Below, piece after piece: positions 9,018 through 16,632 of a stretch of DNA of 43,196 bases. The stretch comes from Phycisphaerales bacterium (GTDB lineage Bacteria > Planctomycetota > Phycisphaerae > Phycisphaerales > UBA1924). Every line of letters begins with the position of its first letter. Positions within the stretch are counted from its first letter, which is position 1. Below the pieces are notes generated by a model. It worked only from the letters and a program-made list of their open reading frames with translations. It made no database searches and was not told the origin of the DNA. The stretch is from assembly GCA_947476675.1 (NCBI GenBank), contig CANJRL010000008.1, forward strand, positions 1 through 43,196, read 5' to 3'. A program made the position numbers and the translations under genes.

Positions 9018-9023
9018 TATCCT
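9018..9023 (+). promoter_or_regulatory. putative -10 element of the CoA-transferase operon (leaderless)
   Basis: TATCCT, followed by six bases (CACCCC) and the ATG at 9030. A start of transcription 6-7 nt after the hexamer would fall on the A of ATG. No Shine-Dalgarno is present. The identical hexamer with 6 or 7 nt spacing precedes the genes at 10817 and 39118. Confidence 0.55.
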
Positions 9024-9029
9024 CACCCC

Positions 9030-9815
9030 ATGGTCAACAAGGTCTTCGACTCCCCGGCCTCGGTCATGTCCTGGCTCGCCAAGCGCGGCGTGCTCCAGAA
9101 CGACATCTCGGTCATGGTCGGCGGCTTCGGGCTCTGCGGCATCCCCGAGCAACTGATCCTCGCCCTGCGCGACTCGGGGGTGAAGGGCCTCACCTGCATC
9201 TCCAACAACGCCGGCGTCGACGACTGGGGCCTCGGCCTCCTGCTCCGCACACGCCAGATCCGCAAGATGGTCTCGAGTTACGTGGGCGAGAACGCGGAGT
9301 TCGAGCGGCAGTTCATGTCCGGCGAACTGGAGGTCGAGTTCAATCCCCAGGGCACGCTGGCCGAGCGCATCCGCGCCGGGGGCGCAGGCATCCCCGCGTT
9401 CTTCACCGCCACCGGCGTCGGGTCCAAGGTCGCCGAGGGCAAGGAGCACCGCCAGTTCTTCCGCCCCTCCGACGACCCCCGGGCCTTCAACCGCGGCGTC
9501 GCGGGCCTCCCGGGCGCCGAGCGCCGCGAGTACATCCTCGAAACCGGGCTCTTCGCCGACCTGGCGCTGGTCAAGGCCCGCACCGCCGACGAGTTCGGCA
9601 ACCTCGTCTACCGCGAGACGGCGCGGAACTTCAACCCCATGATGGCCACCGCCGCCGGGTGCGTGATCGCCGAGGTCGAGGAGATCGTGCCCATCGGCAG
9701 GATCGATCCGGCCCACGTGCACACCCCGGGCAACTACATCGACGGCATCGTGGTGACGAAGAGCGAGAAGCGCATCGAGCAGCGAACCTTCCGGAAGAAG
9801 GAGTTGATGACGTGA
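9030..9815 (+). CDS. scoA: 3-oxoacid CoA-transferase subunit A
   Basis: Alpha subunit of a class I CoA-transferase that moves CoA between a 3-oxoacid such as acetoacetate and succinate. The 261-residue protein contains GGFGLCGIPEQLI (about residues 31-43), the CoA-binding hallmark of subunit A. It also has SNNAGVDDWGLG, PQGTLAERIRAGGAGIPAF and HTPGNYIDGIV, all in family order. It is somewhat longer than the usual 230-240 residues. It starts at ATG 9030 without a Shine-Dalgarno, behind a -10-like TATCCT. The stop overlaps the start of the next, unknown gene; subunit B follows 0.3 kb later. Confidence 0.93.
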   Translation: MVNKVFDSPASVMSWLAKRGVLQNDISVMVGGFGLCGIPEQLILALRDSGVKGLTCISNNAGVDDWGLGLLLRTRQIRKMVSSYVGENAEFERQFMSGELEVEFNPQGTLAERIRAGGAGIPAFFTATGVGSKVAEGKEHRQFFRPSDDPRAFNRGVAGLPGAERREYILETGLFADLALVKARTADEFGNLVYRETARNFNPMMATAAGCVIAEVEEIVPIGRIDPAHVHTPGNYIDGIVVTKSEKRIEQRTFRKKELMT

Positions 9816-10108
9816 CGCTTGCCCGTGAAGACTACAAGTACGCGATCTCGATCAAATCGCAGAACCTTGCCGTGATCTATTGCGCCCGTGCTCTCGCAGA
9901 TTTCAGCCAGAAAACTGGCAATACCCGCATCGCGTGGGCGGGCACCTCGAAGGATGCGTGGCGACGAGATGGGCATGTGGTGACGTTTCATTTCTCGAGA
10001 CCCGAGTACCGCGATGGGCTAGTGACTGAATTACGTCAGCTGTTGCCGGAAAATGCGTGGCTCGAACAGGGCCGTTCAGACAACGCTTCGCCCTCTTCTC
10101 AGGATTGA
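9812..10108 (+). CDS. small unknown protein between CoA-transferase subunits
   Basis: A 98-residue frame starts at GTG 9812, which overlaps the scoA stop (GTGA). It has AAGGAG at 9798-9803, 8 nt away, so translation is well supported. Local GC is visibly lower than in either neighbour, with long runs such as [16 protein letters not shown]. The predicted protein has mixed strands and helices ([42 protein letters not shown]) and no signal peptide or membrane helix. I do not recognise the family. It ends 8 bp before scoB. The composition suggests a later insertion into a scoAB operon; an accessory role to the enzyme is possible but unproven. Confidence 0.65.
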   Translation: MTLAREDYKYAISIKSQNLAVIYCARALADFSQKTGNTRIAWAGTSKDAWRRDGHVVTFHFSRPEYRDGLVTELRQLLPENAWLEQGRSDNASPSSQD

Positions 10109-10116
10109 GCTTCTCT

Positions 10117-10779
10117 ATGCCCCTTACCCGCGAGCAGATCACCCAGCGCGCCGCCAAGGAACTCCGCGACGGCTTCATCGTCAACCTCGGCATCGGCATG
10201 CCCACGCTGGTCGCCAACTACGTGCCGCAGGGCATGCGCGTGTGGCTGCAATCGGAGAACGGCCTGCTCGGCATGGGCCCCTTCCCCTATGAGGGCGAGG
10301 AGGACGCCGACCTCATCAACGCCGGGAAGCAGACCATCACCACCGTGCCCGGCGCGGCGTTTTTTTCCTCCGCCGACTCCTTCGCGATGATCCGGGGAGG
10401 GCACATCGACCTGGCCATCCTCGGCGCGATGCAGATCTCGCAGGAGGGCGACCTCGCCAACTGGATGATCCCCGGCAAGATGGTCAAGGGCATGGGCGGC
10501 GCGATGGACCTGGTCGCGGGGGTCAAGAAGGTCGTGGTCACCATGGAGCACACGGCCAAGGGCGACGCGGCCAAGATCATCCCCGAGTGCACCCTGCCTC
10601 TCACCGGCCAGCGCTGCGTCGACATGATCATCACCGACCTGTGCGTGCTGGAGATGGACCGGGCCCGCAAGCGGTTCCGGCTCACCGAGGTGGCGCCCGG
10701 CGTGACGGTCGACGAGGTGAGGGCGAAAACGACAGCCGAGATCATCGTCGAGGGCCAGCCCCGCGCGATCGCGGTGTGA
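10117..10779 (+). CDS. scoB: 3-oxoacid CoA-transferase subunit B
   Basis: Beta subunit with the catalytic glutamate of class I CoA-transferases: E47 in [12 protein letters not shown], which forms the glutamyl-CoA intermediate. Other family blocks are [16 protein letters not shown] (23-37), [37 protein letters not shown] and [11 protein letters not shown]. The 220-residue length is typical. The ATG follows the small unknown gene by 8 bp; AGGA 12 nt upstream is a weak ribosome site, so coupling to upstream translation is likely. With scoA it should form the active heteromer. Confidence 0.94.
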   Translation: MPLTREQITQRAAKELRDGFIVNLGIGMPTLVANYVPQGMRVWLQSENGLLGMGPFPYEGEEDADLINAGKQTITTVPGAAFFSSADSFAMIRGGHIDLAILGAMQISQEGDLANWMIPGKMVKGMGGAMDLVAGVKKVVVTMEHTAKGDAAKIIPECTLPLTGQRCVDMIITDLCVLEMDRARKRFRLTEVAPGVTVDEVRAKTTAEIIVEGQPRAIAV

Positions 10780-10804
10780 CGGCCGCCGCGGCAGCGCGCC
10801 CCGG

Positions 10805-10810
10805 TATCCT
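10805..10810 (+). promoter_or_regulatory. putative -10 element of the M19 dipeptidase gene (leaderless)
   Basis: TATCCT, then six bases (CGGCGC) and ATG 10817. Same hexamer and spacing as before the gene at 9030. No Shine-Dalgarno. Confidence 0.55.
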
Positions 10811-10816
10811 CGGCGC

Positions 10817-11920
10817 ATGACCGACGCGCTGCGCTCGCTCCCGTGGTTCGATGCCCACCTCGACCTCGCGTGCTTGGCGGTGAACGGGCGCGACTTGGCG
10901 GCGCCCCTGGAGCGTTGCGGCGGGCCCTGGCAGCCCGCCGCGGTGTGCCTGCCCTCGCTCCGCGCCGGCCGCGTGCACGCGTGCCTCGCGACGATCTTCA
11001 CCGAGGCTGGCGGCGCCGGTCCGGAGGGCTACCCGGCGGGGGACGCCGAGCGGGCCTACGCCGTCGGACGCGCCCAACTCGAGGTGTACCTCACGCTGCG
11101 CGACAGGGGACTCCTGGCGATCGACCTGCCGTGGGCGCTGCGCGCAGACCCGGGGGTGGGCGAGATCCGGGGCGGGATGGGCGTGGCCGAGGTTGTGCCG
11201 CCCGTGCCCTCGCACCAACTCGCGGCGCTGGGCCGCGACGGGCGACTGCACATCGGGATTCTGATCGAGGGGGCCGACGTCGTGCGAAGCCCGGACGAAC
11301 TCGCCTGGTGGGCCGAGCGCGGGGCCTGCGCAGTCGGCATGGCGTGGTGGAAGCCGTCGCGATACGCCGGGGGCAACGGCACTACCACCGGCCTGACCGA
11401 CCTGGGCCGGGCGCTGGCGAAGGAGATCGACGCTGCGGGCCTGGTCCACGACCTCTCGCACCTCTCGGACAACGCGGCGGACGACCTGCTCGCGCTCACC
11501 GGGGCCGCCGTCATCGCGTCGCACTCCAACTGCCGCGCCCTGCTCGGGCCGGACAAGCAGGGCAACCCGAACCAGCGCCACCTGCAGGACCGCCACATCG
11601 CCGAGATCGCGCGGCGCGGGGGGGTGATCGGGCTGAATCTCTTCGATCAGTTCCTGCGCGACGGCGGCGCCGCGACCGTCGACGATTGCGTGCGCCACGT
11701 CGAGCGCGTGTGCGAGGTCGCGGGCTCCCGGAGCCACATCGGGCTCGGGAGCGACATGGACGGGGGGCTCACCGCCGAGCAGTTGCCGCGCGGCATCCGC
11801 TCGCCCTCCGATCTGCCGGCTCTGCTCGGCGCCCTTGCAAGCCGCGGCTGGAGCGAGGAGGACCTCGAAGGCTTCGCCTGCGGCAACTGGGTGCGCTTCT
11901 GGAGGACCCGCGCCCGTTGA
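10817..11920 (+). CDS. membrane dipeptidase-family (peptidase M19) zinc hydrolase
   Basis: A 367-residue TIM-barrel amidohydrolase of the renal dipeptidase family, which cleaves dipeptides and in bacteria often those with a D-residue. Expected metal ligands are visible: H14 and D16 in FDAHLDL, E151 in LIEGADV, H215 in HDLSHLSD and H236 in IASHSNC. GLGSDMDGG supplies the catalytic Asp region. No signal peptide is seen, so it is probably cytoplasmic. Its transcript is likely leaderless. Occurrence in the same window as a D-amino-acid oxidase is suggestive only; the genes are 8 kb apart. It converges with the M48 gene, whose stop is 5 bp away. Confidence 0.88.
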   Translation: MTDALRSLPWFDAHLDLACLAVNGRDLAAPLERCGGPWQPAAVCLPSLRAGRVHACLATIFTEAGGAGPEGYPAGDAERAYAVGRAQLEVYLTLRDRGLLAIDLPWALRADPGVGEIRGGMGVAEVVPPVPSHQLAALGRDGRLHIGILIEGADVVRSPDELAWWAERGACAVGMAWWKPSRYAGGNGTTTGLTDLGRALAKEIDAAGLVHDLSHLSDNAADDLLALTGAAVIASHSNCRALLGPDKQGNPNQRHLQDRHIAEIARRGGVIGLNLFDQFLRDGGAATVDDCVRHVERVCEVAGSRSHIGLGSDMDGGLTAEQLPRGIRSPSDLPALLGALASRGWSEEDLEGFACGNWVRFWRTRAR

Positions 11921-11925
11921 CGCGA

Positions 11926-12867
11926 TCAGCCGCCGCCCCGCGAGCGGCGCTGCTGCTGCACGCGCTCCACCTCGCGCCGCTCCTGCAACTGCTGCTGGCT
12001 CGGGCTCGGCTGCGGCTGGCCGGTGGGGCGGGGCTGCGACGCCACCTTGCCCAGACGGTCGAGCAATCGCGCTCGGTAGTCGCTGGCCCAGCGCGGGTCT
12101 GTCCGGCTTGTCGCGGCGTTGCAGGGCGGCTGGCCGAGCGCGCCTGTGACGGCCTCGATCCGGGTTTCGGGCAGCGGGTGGGTGCTGAGGAACTCGGGGT
12201 TGCCGCCGCTCCCGGCGCTGGCCTTGAGCACCTCCATCACGCGGAGCAGCCCGCGCGGGTTGTAGCCGGCGGCGGTCATGTAGCGGAGCCCGAGCGTGTC
12301 CGCCTCGCTCTCCTCGCCCCGGCTGAACTTCAGCAGGATGATCCCCGTGCCGGTGCTGATGAGCGTGGCGGCGGTCTGGTCGCCGATCGCGGCCCCCGCG
12401 ACCGACGCAGCGCCCTGGTAGATCGACGTCTCGGCCATGCGCTTGTCGGTGTGCTTGGCGGTCACGTGGCCGCACTCGTGGCCCAGGGTCCCCGCGAGTT
12501 CGTCCTCGGAATCGAACTTGGACGCAAGGCCGGTGGTGATGAACACCTTGCCCCCGGGCAGGGCGAAGGCGTTGATCACGTCGGAGTTCAGCAGCGTGAA
12601 CTCCCACGGGATGCCGGGATAGTCCCTCTCCGCGATCGCGGCGACGCGCATGCCGACCTCGCGGACATACGCCTGCGCCTCGGCGTCCGGGTACGCGCCG
12701 CCGAATTCCTGAGTCACCTTGGGCATCTCCGAAGCCCCCAGCGCGATCTCGTCCTGCTTGCTCAGCGTGCTCAGCTGGTACTTCCCGGTGGCGGGGTTCT
12801 TGGCGCATCCCCCCAGGGCCAGGCACAGGGAGGCGAGCGTGATGAGGATAAGGACGCGGTGGTGCAT
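11926..12867 (-). CDS. M48-family zinc metalloprotease, lipoprotein
   Basis: The 313-residue protein starts at ATG 12867 with GGAG nearby. It has a lipoprotein signal (hydrophobic residues 5-18, LGGC with Cys21), so it should be anchored facing the periplasm. HECGH at residues 130-134 is the zinc site and RGEESEADTLGLRYM provides the third ligand region, as in BepA/LoiP-type M48 proteases that check outer membrane protein assembly. The C-terminus is a Gln/Arg/Pro-rich tail (QPSPSQQQ, then RREVERVQQQRRSRGGG), probably disordered. Substrates are unknown. It diverges from the ubiE-like gene. Confidence 0.9.
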   Translation of the reverse strand: MHHRVLILITLASLCLALGGCAKNPATGKYQLSTLSKQDEIALGASEMPKVTQEFGGAYPDAEAQAYVREVGMRVAAIAERDYPGIPWEFTLLNSDVINAFALPGGKVFITTGLASKFDSEDELAGTLGHECGHVTAKHTDKRMAETSIYQGAASVAGAAIGDQTAATLISTGTGIILLKFSRGEESEADTLGLRYMTAAGYNPRGLLRVMEVLKASAGSGGNPEFLSTHPLPETRIEAVTGALGQPPCNAATSRTDPRWASDYRARLLDRLGKVASQPRPTGQPQPSPSQQQLQERREVERVQQQRRSRGGG

Positions 12868-12949
12868 CGGGTCGGCTCCGGGCCGCGAAGTTGCGGCGGC
12901 GGGATTGTCAGCGCACCCCATGCCGCGGGGCAAGGGGGAGGGAAGGTTC

Positions 12950-12955
12950 TATCAT
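12950..12955 (+). promoter_or_regulatory. putative -10 element of the ubiE/menG gene
   Basis: TATCAT, 10 nt before ATG 12966, implying a leader of only 3-4 nt. No clear -35. Confidence 0.4.
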
Positions 12956-12965
12956 TCCGCTCTCT

Positions 12966-13754
12966 ATGACGGCATCCCTGAGCAGAGAGCGCGACAACGC
13001 CGCCGTCTGGACCAGCGCCGACTTGGCCTCCGGGCCCCACGCCGACGCGGCCAAGGCCGAGAAGGTCCGCCGCATGTTCGCGGCAATCGCGCGTCGGTAC
13101 GACCTGAACAACACCCTGCACTCCTTCGGCCGCGACGCCGCCTGGCGCCGCGCCGCGGTTCGGCTGGCGGGCGTCCGGGACGGCGACGAGGTCCTCGACG
13201 TTGCCTGCGGCACCGGGGCTCTGACGCGGGCCTTCGCCTCGGCGCGCCCCGCGCCGGCGCGCGTGGTGGGCGCGGACTTCACCGCCGAGATGCTCGATGT
13301 CGCCCGGGAAAGGCCGCGCGACCCGCGCCGCCGGGCCGCGCCCATCGAATACCGCCTCGCCGACGCCATGGCCCTGCCGTTCCCCGATTCCTCCTTCGAC
13401 GTGGTCTCCATCGCCTTCGGGATCCGCAACGTCGCGGACCCGGCGGCGGTGCTGCGCGAGTTCCGCCGAGTCCTTCGGCCCGGGGGGCGGCTGGTTGTTC
13501 TCGAGTTCGACCGGCCCCGCATCGCGCCGATCGCGTGGCTGAATGACCTCTACACGGCGCGGGTGATGCCGGTGAGCGCGTCGCTGATCGCGGGCGATCG
13601 GTCGGGGGCGTATCGCTACCTGCCCAGGTCGGTGGCCACGTTTGCGTCGAGGGCGGAGATGGCCCGGATGCTCGCCGCCTCGGGGTTTGTTTCGGTGGCT
13701 CAGACGCCGCTGACCTTTGGCGTGTGCGTGATCCACCGCGCCATTGCCGGTTGA
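12966..13754 (+). CDS. ubiE: UbiE/MenG-type demethylmenaquinone C-methyltransferase
   Basis: SAM-dependent methyltransferase expected to add the ring methyl group in menaquinone or ubiquinone synthesis. The 262-residue protein contains the family start KVRRMFAAIARRYDLNNTLHS, then the SAM motif VLDVACGTGALT (about residues 77-88). Further on are VVSIAFGIRNVADP and EFRRVLRPGGRLVVLEF, the two UbiE signatures. Length is close to the usual 230-260, with a 30-residue N-terminal extension. Which quinone is made cannot be read here; menaquinone is usual for planctomycetes. The start lacks a Shine-Dalgarno and follows a -10-like TATCAT. Confidence 0.88.
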   Translation: MTASLSRERDNAAVWTSADLASGPHADAAKAEKVRRMFAAIARRYDLNNTLHSFGRDAAWRRAAVRLAGVRDGDEVLDVACGTGALTRAFASARPAPARVVGADFTAEMLDVARERPRDPRRRAAPIEYRLADAMALPFPDSSFDVVSIAFGIRNVADPAAVLREFRRVLRPGGRLVVLEFDRPRIAPIAWLNDLYTARVMPVSASLIAGDRSGAYRYLPRSVATFASRAEMARMLAASGFVSVAQTPLTFGVCVIHRAIAG

Positions 13755-13800
13755 GATCGCGCAAGAACGGCCGATCGAGCGGCGAGGCACTGGTTATCGG

Positions 13801-13857
13801 GCATGTTTCATGCGAAGTCTCGGTGGGCGCCGGTTCTTTCGAACGAACAACCGTTCG
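13801..13857. promoter_or_regulatory. short inverted repeats upstream of the B12-domain-like gene
   Basis: The 238 bp between the ubiE-like gene and the gene at 13993 contain GCATG-TTT-CATGC (13801-13813) and CGAAC-AACC-GTTCG (13844-13857), the latter next to a second GAAC copy. These could be operator half-sites or small hairpins. No protein frame and no recognisable cobalamin riboswitch is seen. Confidence 0.3.
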
Positions 13858-13992
13858 GCCCGATGAGGGTGGTGTGCGGGAGAGGATTGCCCGCCCGGCA
13901 GAAGAGCCGCCGCAACGACCGTCGACCCCATTCCACGTCTCGTCCGGCGCTGGCGGAGCCACGCTGAGTCAGGGATCCCAGGAGAATTCCCC

Positions 13993-14694
13993 GTGACCAG
14001 CATGGATGCCCTCGTTGAGCCGCTCTTCCACGCGCTTGTCAGCGGCAGCCGCCCCGAGTCCCGGGCGCTGGTGGCCGACGCCCTGAACCTCGGGGCCTCG
14101 CCTGAGGAGGTTGTGTCGGGACTCTTCTGGCCGGCGTACGAGACGATCGACCGGCTCTACCGCGCCGACAAGCTCGGCACGCTGAGCCACCACATGGCCA
14201 CGCGCCTGCTCCGCGTGCACACGGACCAGATAGCCGCGCGGTTCACGCGGCGCGAGGCCAACGGTCGCTCGATCTTCGCGGTCTGCGGCCCGACCGACGC
14301 GGATGAACTCGGCGCCCAGATGGCCGTCGACCTGCTCGAGGCCGACGGGTACGACATCGCCTTCGCCGGCGGGGGCATCGCCAACGACGAGATCCTGGCC
14401 CAGGTGCAGGACTTCCAGCCCTCCGTGCTGCTGCTCTTCGCCTCCGCGCCGTCCGACCTCCCCAACATCCGGCGCCTCATCGACACGATCCGCGAGATCG
14501 GCGCCTGCTCGGCGACGCAGGTGGCGGTCGGCGGCGGCGTGTTCAACCGCGCCGACGGGCTCGCCGAGGAAATCGGCGCGGACGTCTGGGCCTCGTCGCC
14601 GTTCGAGCTGCTCTCGGTGATCACCGAGAACGCCGCGCGCCGCGCCGGGGCGGGCCAGCGCACCGTCGGCCGCAAGCGCCGCAAGGCCGCCTGA
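13993..14694 (+). CDS. cobalamin-binding-domain-like protein lacking the axial His
   Basis: A 233-residue protein with two parts. Residues 1-85 are helical and resemble the cap bundle of B12 photoreceptors and methyltransferases (FWPAYETIDRLYRADKLG, then LSHHMATRLL). Residues 92-215 form a Rossmann-like B12 domain with DLLEADGYDIAFAGGGI and VAVGGGVFN. The usual DxHxxG loop reads D102-A-D104-E-L-G107, so the lower-ligand His is Asp. There is no HTH or catalytic domain; the tail is basic (GRKRRKAA). GTG 13993 is chosen for AGGAG at 13980-13984, 8 nt away. A sensor role, with or without cobalamin, is inference. Confidence 0.75.
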   Translation: MTSMDALVEPLFHALVSGSRPESRALVADALNLGASPEEVVSGLFWPAYETIDRLYRADKLGTLSHHMATRLLRVHTDQIAARFTRREANGRSIFAVCGPTDADELGAQMAVDLLEADGYDIAFAGGGIANDEILAQVQDFQPSVLLLFASAPSDLPNIRRLIDTIREIGACSATQVAVGGGVFNRADGLAEEIGADVWASSPFELLSVITENAARRAGAGQRTVGRKRRKAA

Positions 14695-14766
14695 CGCGGC
14701 TCGCCGACGGTGCGGAGAGCGCACGCCCGGCGGAGACCGAGCGCGCCGGCCGCGGCGTTCGCGCGA

Positions 14767-14772
14767 TAGATT
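14767..14772 (+). promoter_or_regulatory. putative -10 element of the MBL-fold gene (leaderless)
   Basis: TAGATT, followed by ATGCGG and then ATG 14779. The six-base spacing equals that at 9030, 10817 and 39033 and favours ATG 14779 over the ATG at 14773, which directly abuts the hexamer. Confidence 0.45.
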
Positions 14773-14778
14773 ATGCGG

Positions 14779-15687
14779 ATGGACCTCGCGACCCCCCGCA
14801 CGGAGGCGGGACACGATCGGCATGCGTCGCTGTGCGTGATCGGCTCGGGCTCGCGCGGGAACTGCTCGATCCTCCGCGTGCCGATTCCCGGGGGCGAGCG
14901 GCTCATCATGATCGACGCGGGCCTGTCGCCCAGGCGCAGCGCGGCACTCCTCGAAGGCCTCGGGCTCCGCATGGACCAGGTCGACGGCGTGATCTTCACG
15001 CACCTCGATTGTGACCACTTCCAGCCGGCCTGGGTGCAGGCGCTGCCGGCGCACGCCCGCGTGTACGTCCACCGTTCGCACCGCGCCCGGGCCGAGGCCG
15101 GGGGGCTGCTCTACCGCCGGGCCGTGCTCTTCACCGACGCCGTGGAGGTCACGCTCTCGCCCCCGGAGGGCTCGCGGGATCGGCCCGCCTTCGCCGCGGC
15201 CTGCGTGACCAGCGCCCACGACGATCTCGGCTCGGTCGCTTTCCGCTTTTCCTTCGCCGGGGGAGGCGACCTCGGCTACGCGACCGACCTGGGCTGCGCC
15301 GGCGACGAACTCCTCGCCTGTCTCGCCGGTGTCTCCACCCTCGCCATCGAGTCGAACTATTGCCCCGAGTTGCAGCGCGCCTCGGACCGCCCGGCGTTCC
15401 TGAAGCGGCGCATCACCGGCGGCAGAGGGCACCTCTCGAACCACGAGAGCGCGGAAGCGGCGCACCGCATCGACCCCGCGCGGCGTCTGGTGCTCCTGCA
15501 CCTCTCCGAGGAGTGCAACACTCCCGAACTCGCGGCGGCGGCGCACGCCCGGATGCGCGACCGCGGTCCGATCATCTCGCGGCAGGACGCGCCCACGCCC
15601 TGGATCTCTCTCGAGCCCGCAGCGCCGCGACCGCCGCGCGTCCGCCAGACGCAAGGCTCACTCTTCGACGCGGCCCTCGCGCGCTGA
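14779..15687 (+). CDS. metallo-beta-lactamase-fold hydrolase, YycJ/WalJ-like
   Basis: A 302-residue protein with the MBL-fold start CVIGSGSRGNCSILRV and MIDAGLSPRR, as in YycJ-type proteins (putative 5'-3' exonucleases). The metal loop is FTHLDCDHFQ: H75, D77, D79, H80, so the second His of HxHxDH is Asp. Later blocks are VTSAHDDLGSVAFRF, LGYATDLG, LAIESNY and KRRITGGRGHLSN, all expected positions for ligands or substrate contacts. The C-terminus, PPRVRQTQGSLFDAALAR, looks like an exposed tail. The start is ATG 14779 from the promoter spacing. Its last 30 bp overlap the end of the opposing gene. Confidence 0.8.
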   Translation: MDLATPRTEAGHDRHASLCVIGSGSRGNCSILRVPIPGGERLIMIDAGLSPRRSAALLEGLGLRMDQVDGVIFTHLDCDHFQPAWVQALPAHARVYVHRSHRARAEAGGLLYRRAVLFTDAVEVTLSPPEGSRDRPAFAAACVTSAHDDLGSVAFRFSFAGGGDLGYATDLGCAGDELLACLAGVSTLAIESNYCPELQRASDRPAFLKRRITGGRGHLSNHESAEAAHRIDPARRLVLLHLSEECNTPELAAAAHARMRDRGPIISRQDAPTPWISLEPAAPRPPRVRQTQGSLFDAALAR

Positions 15688-16494
15688 GTTCTCGACCGCC
15701 GGCGACAGAACGATCACCGGGGGCGCATGTTCGCCGCACGCCGCCGCCTGCTCAGCGACCCACTGCGCAGCGCCCGCACCGTCCGGCCACGCGGTCGGCG
15801 CTCCGCGTTCGATCATCGGCAGGAGCAGCGGCCTGCCCGGGAGCAGGCCGGCCATCGGCGCCACCGCGTCGCGCAGCGCGCCGTCGCCGCCAACCTGGCG
15901 ATACACCTGCCTCATGTCGGCGCGCGGCGCGGCGTCGCACCCGGGGAGCCCCGCGACGGCCGGGGGGCGGAGGAATGCCGCCGGCGCGCCCACGCCCAGC
16001 CTCGTGCCGGGCATCGCGGCCCACGCTTCGTCCGGGCCCTCGCCGAGAGACGCGAGCACCTCCGGCCATCCCGGCATCACGAAACCTTCGACGGCGACCA
16101 CGAACTCCGTGCCCGCGCACTTCGTTCCGGCGAGCGCGGCCATCGCGTCCTCGATCAGCGCGCCGACCTCGGCGTCCATTGGCCTGCCTCTCCAGAGCGC
16201 GTGGAGAGCAGAGGCGTGCTGGCGGATGAGCATCTCGGCCCGATCCAGCCCCGCCGCGCGGTCGGCCCGACTCAGGCTCTCGATGTCGCCGAGCGCGAAG
16301 GCGACGGCTTGCAGACCGATGATCGGCGCCGCCGCCTCGCGCCAGCGGTCTCCCGTGGCGCTCCTCGGGAACCCCTTGGTGGCCTGGGCAAACTCGGCCC
16401 AGCGGGCAAGCAGCCCCGCCCATGCCAGGCCCCGCTCGGGCAGGGGGGATCCGCCGTCCGCCCCCCGAACACCCGCTGGTCGCGAACCGGTCAA
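15658..16494 (-). CDS. unknown cytoplasmic protein
   Basis: A 278-residue frame reads from TTG 16494, with GGAGG at 16508-16504 and 9 nt spacing, to a stop at 15658. No ATG or GTG fits near the start of the conserved-looking sequence. The protein is Ala/Gly-rich with helical stretches (AGLLARWAEFAQATKGFP, DRAEMLIRQHASALHALW) and no signal peptide, membrane helix or metal motif. FVVAVEGFVMPGW and RLGVGAPAAF look like buried strands. I recognise no family. The 3' end overlaps the MBL gene by 30 bp and the 5' end faces the ECF sigma operon. Confidence 0.6.
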   Translation of the reverse strand: MTGSRPAGVRGADGGSPLPERGLAWAGLLARWAEFAQATKGFPRSATGDRWREAAAPIIGLQAVAFALGDIESLSRADRAAGLDRAEMLIRQHASALHALWRGRPMDAEVGALIEDAMAALAGTKCAGTEFVVAVEGFVMPGWPEVLASLGEGPDEAWAAMPGTRLGVGAPAAFLRPPAVAGLPGCDAAPRADMRQVYRQVGGDGALRDAVAPMAGLLPGRPLLLPMIERGAPTAWPDGAGAAQWVAEQAAACGEHAPPVIVLSPAVENSAREGRVEE

Positions 16495-16616
16495 AGCAGC
16501 GAACCCTCCGCGTGAAGAGTGCGAAGATTCTCGGGCGGGCGGAGATCCTCTCGGAAGGCGGCCCTCGCAACGCCGAAAGACCGCCCGATGCTCGCAACTT
16601 GCCCGGATAGCCTCGG

Positions 16617-16622
16617 TAGGAT
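16617..16622 (+). promoter_or_regulatory. putative -10 element of the ECF sigma operon
   Basis: TAGGAT, 10 nt before ATG 16633. The sequence TAGGATA reads TATCCTA on the other strand, the same hexamer used before the genes at 9030, 10817 and 39118, so it could also drive the divergent gene at 16494. An ECF-specific autoregulatory -35 could not be identified. Confidence 0.35.
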
Positions 16623-16632
16623 AGACGTCGCA

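Noticed and set aside
13755-13992. Cobalamin riboswitch upstream of the B12-domain-like gene.
   Set aside because: No B12-box or extended paired core could be recognised, only short inverted repeats.
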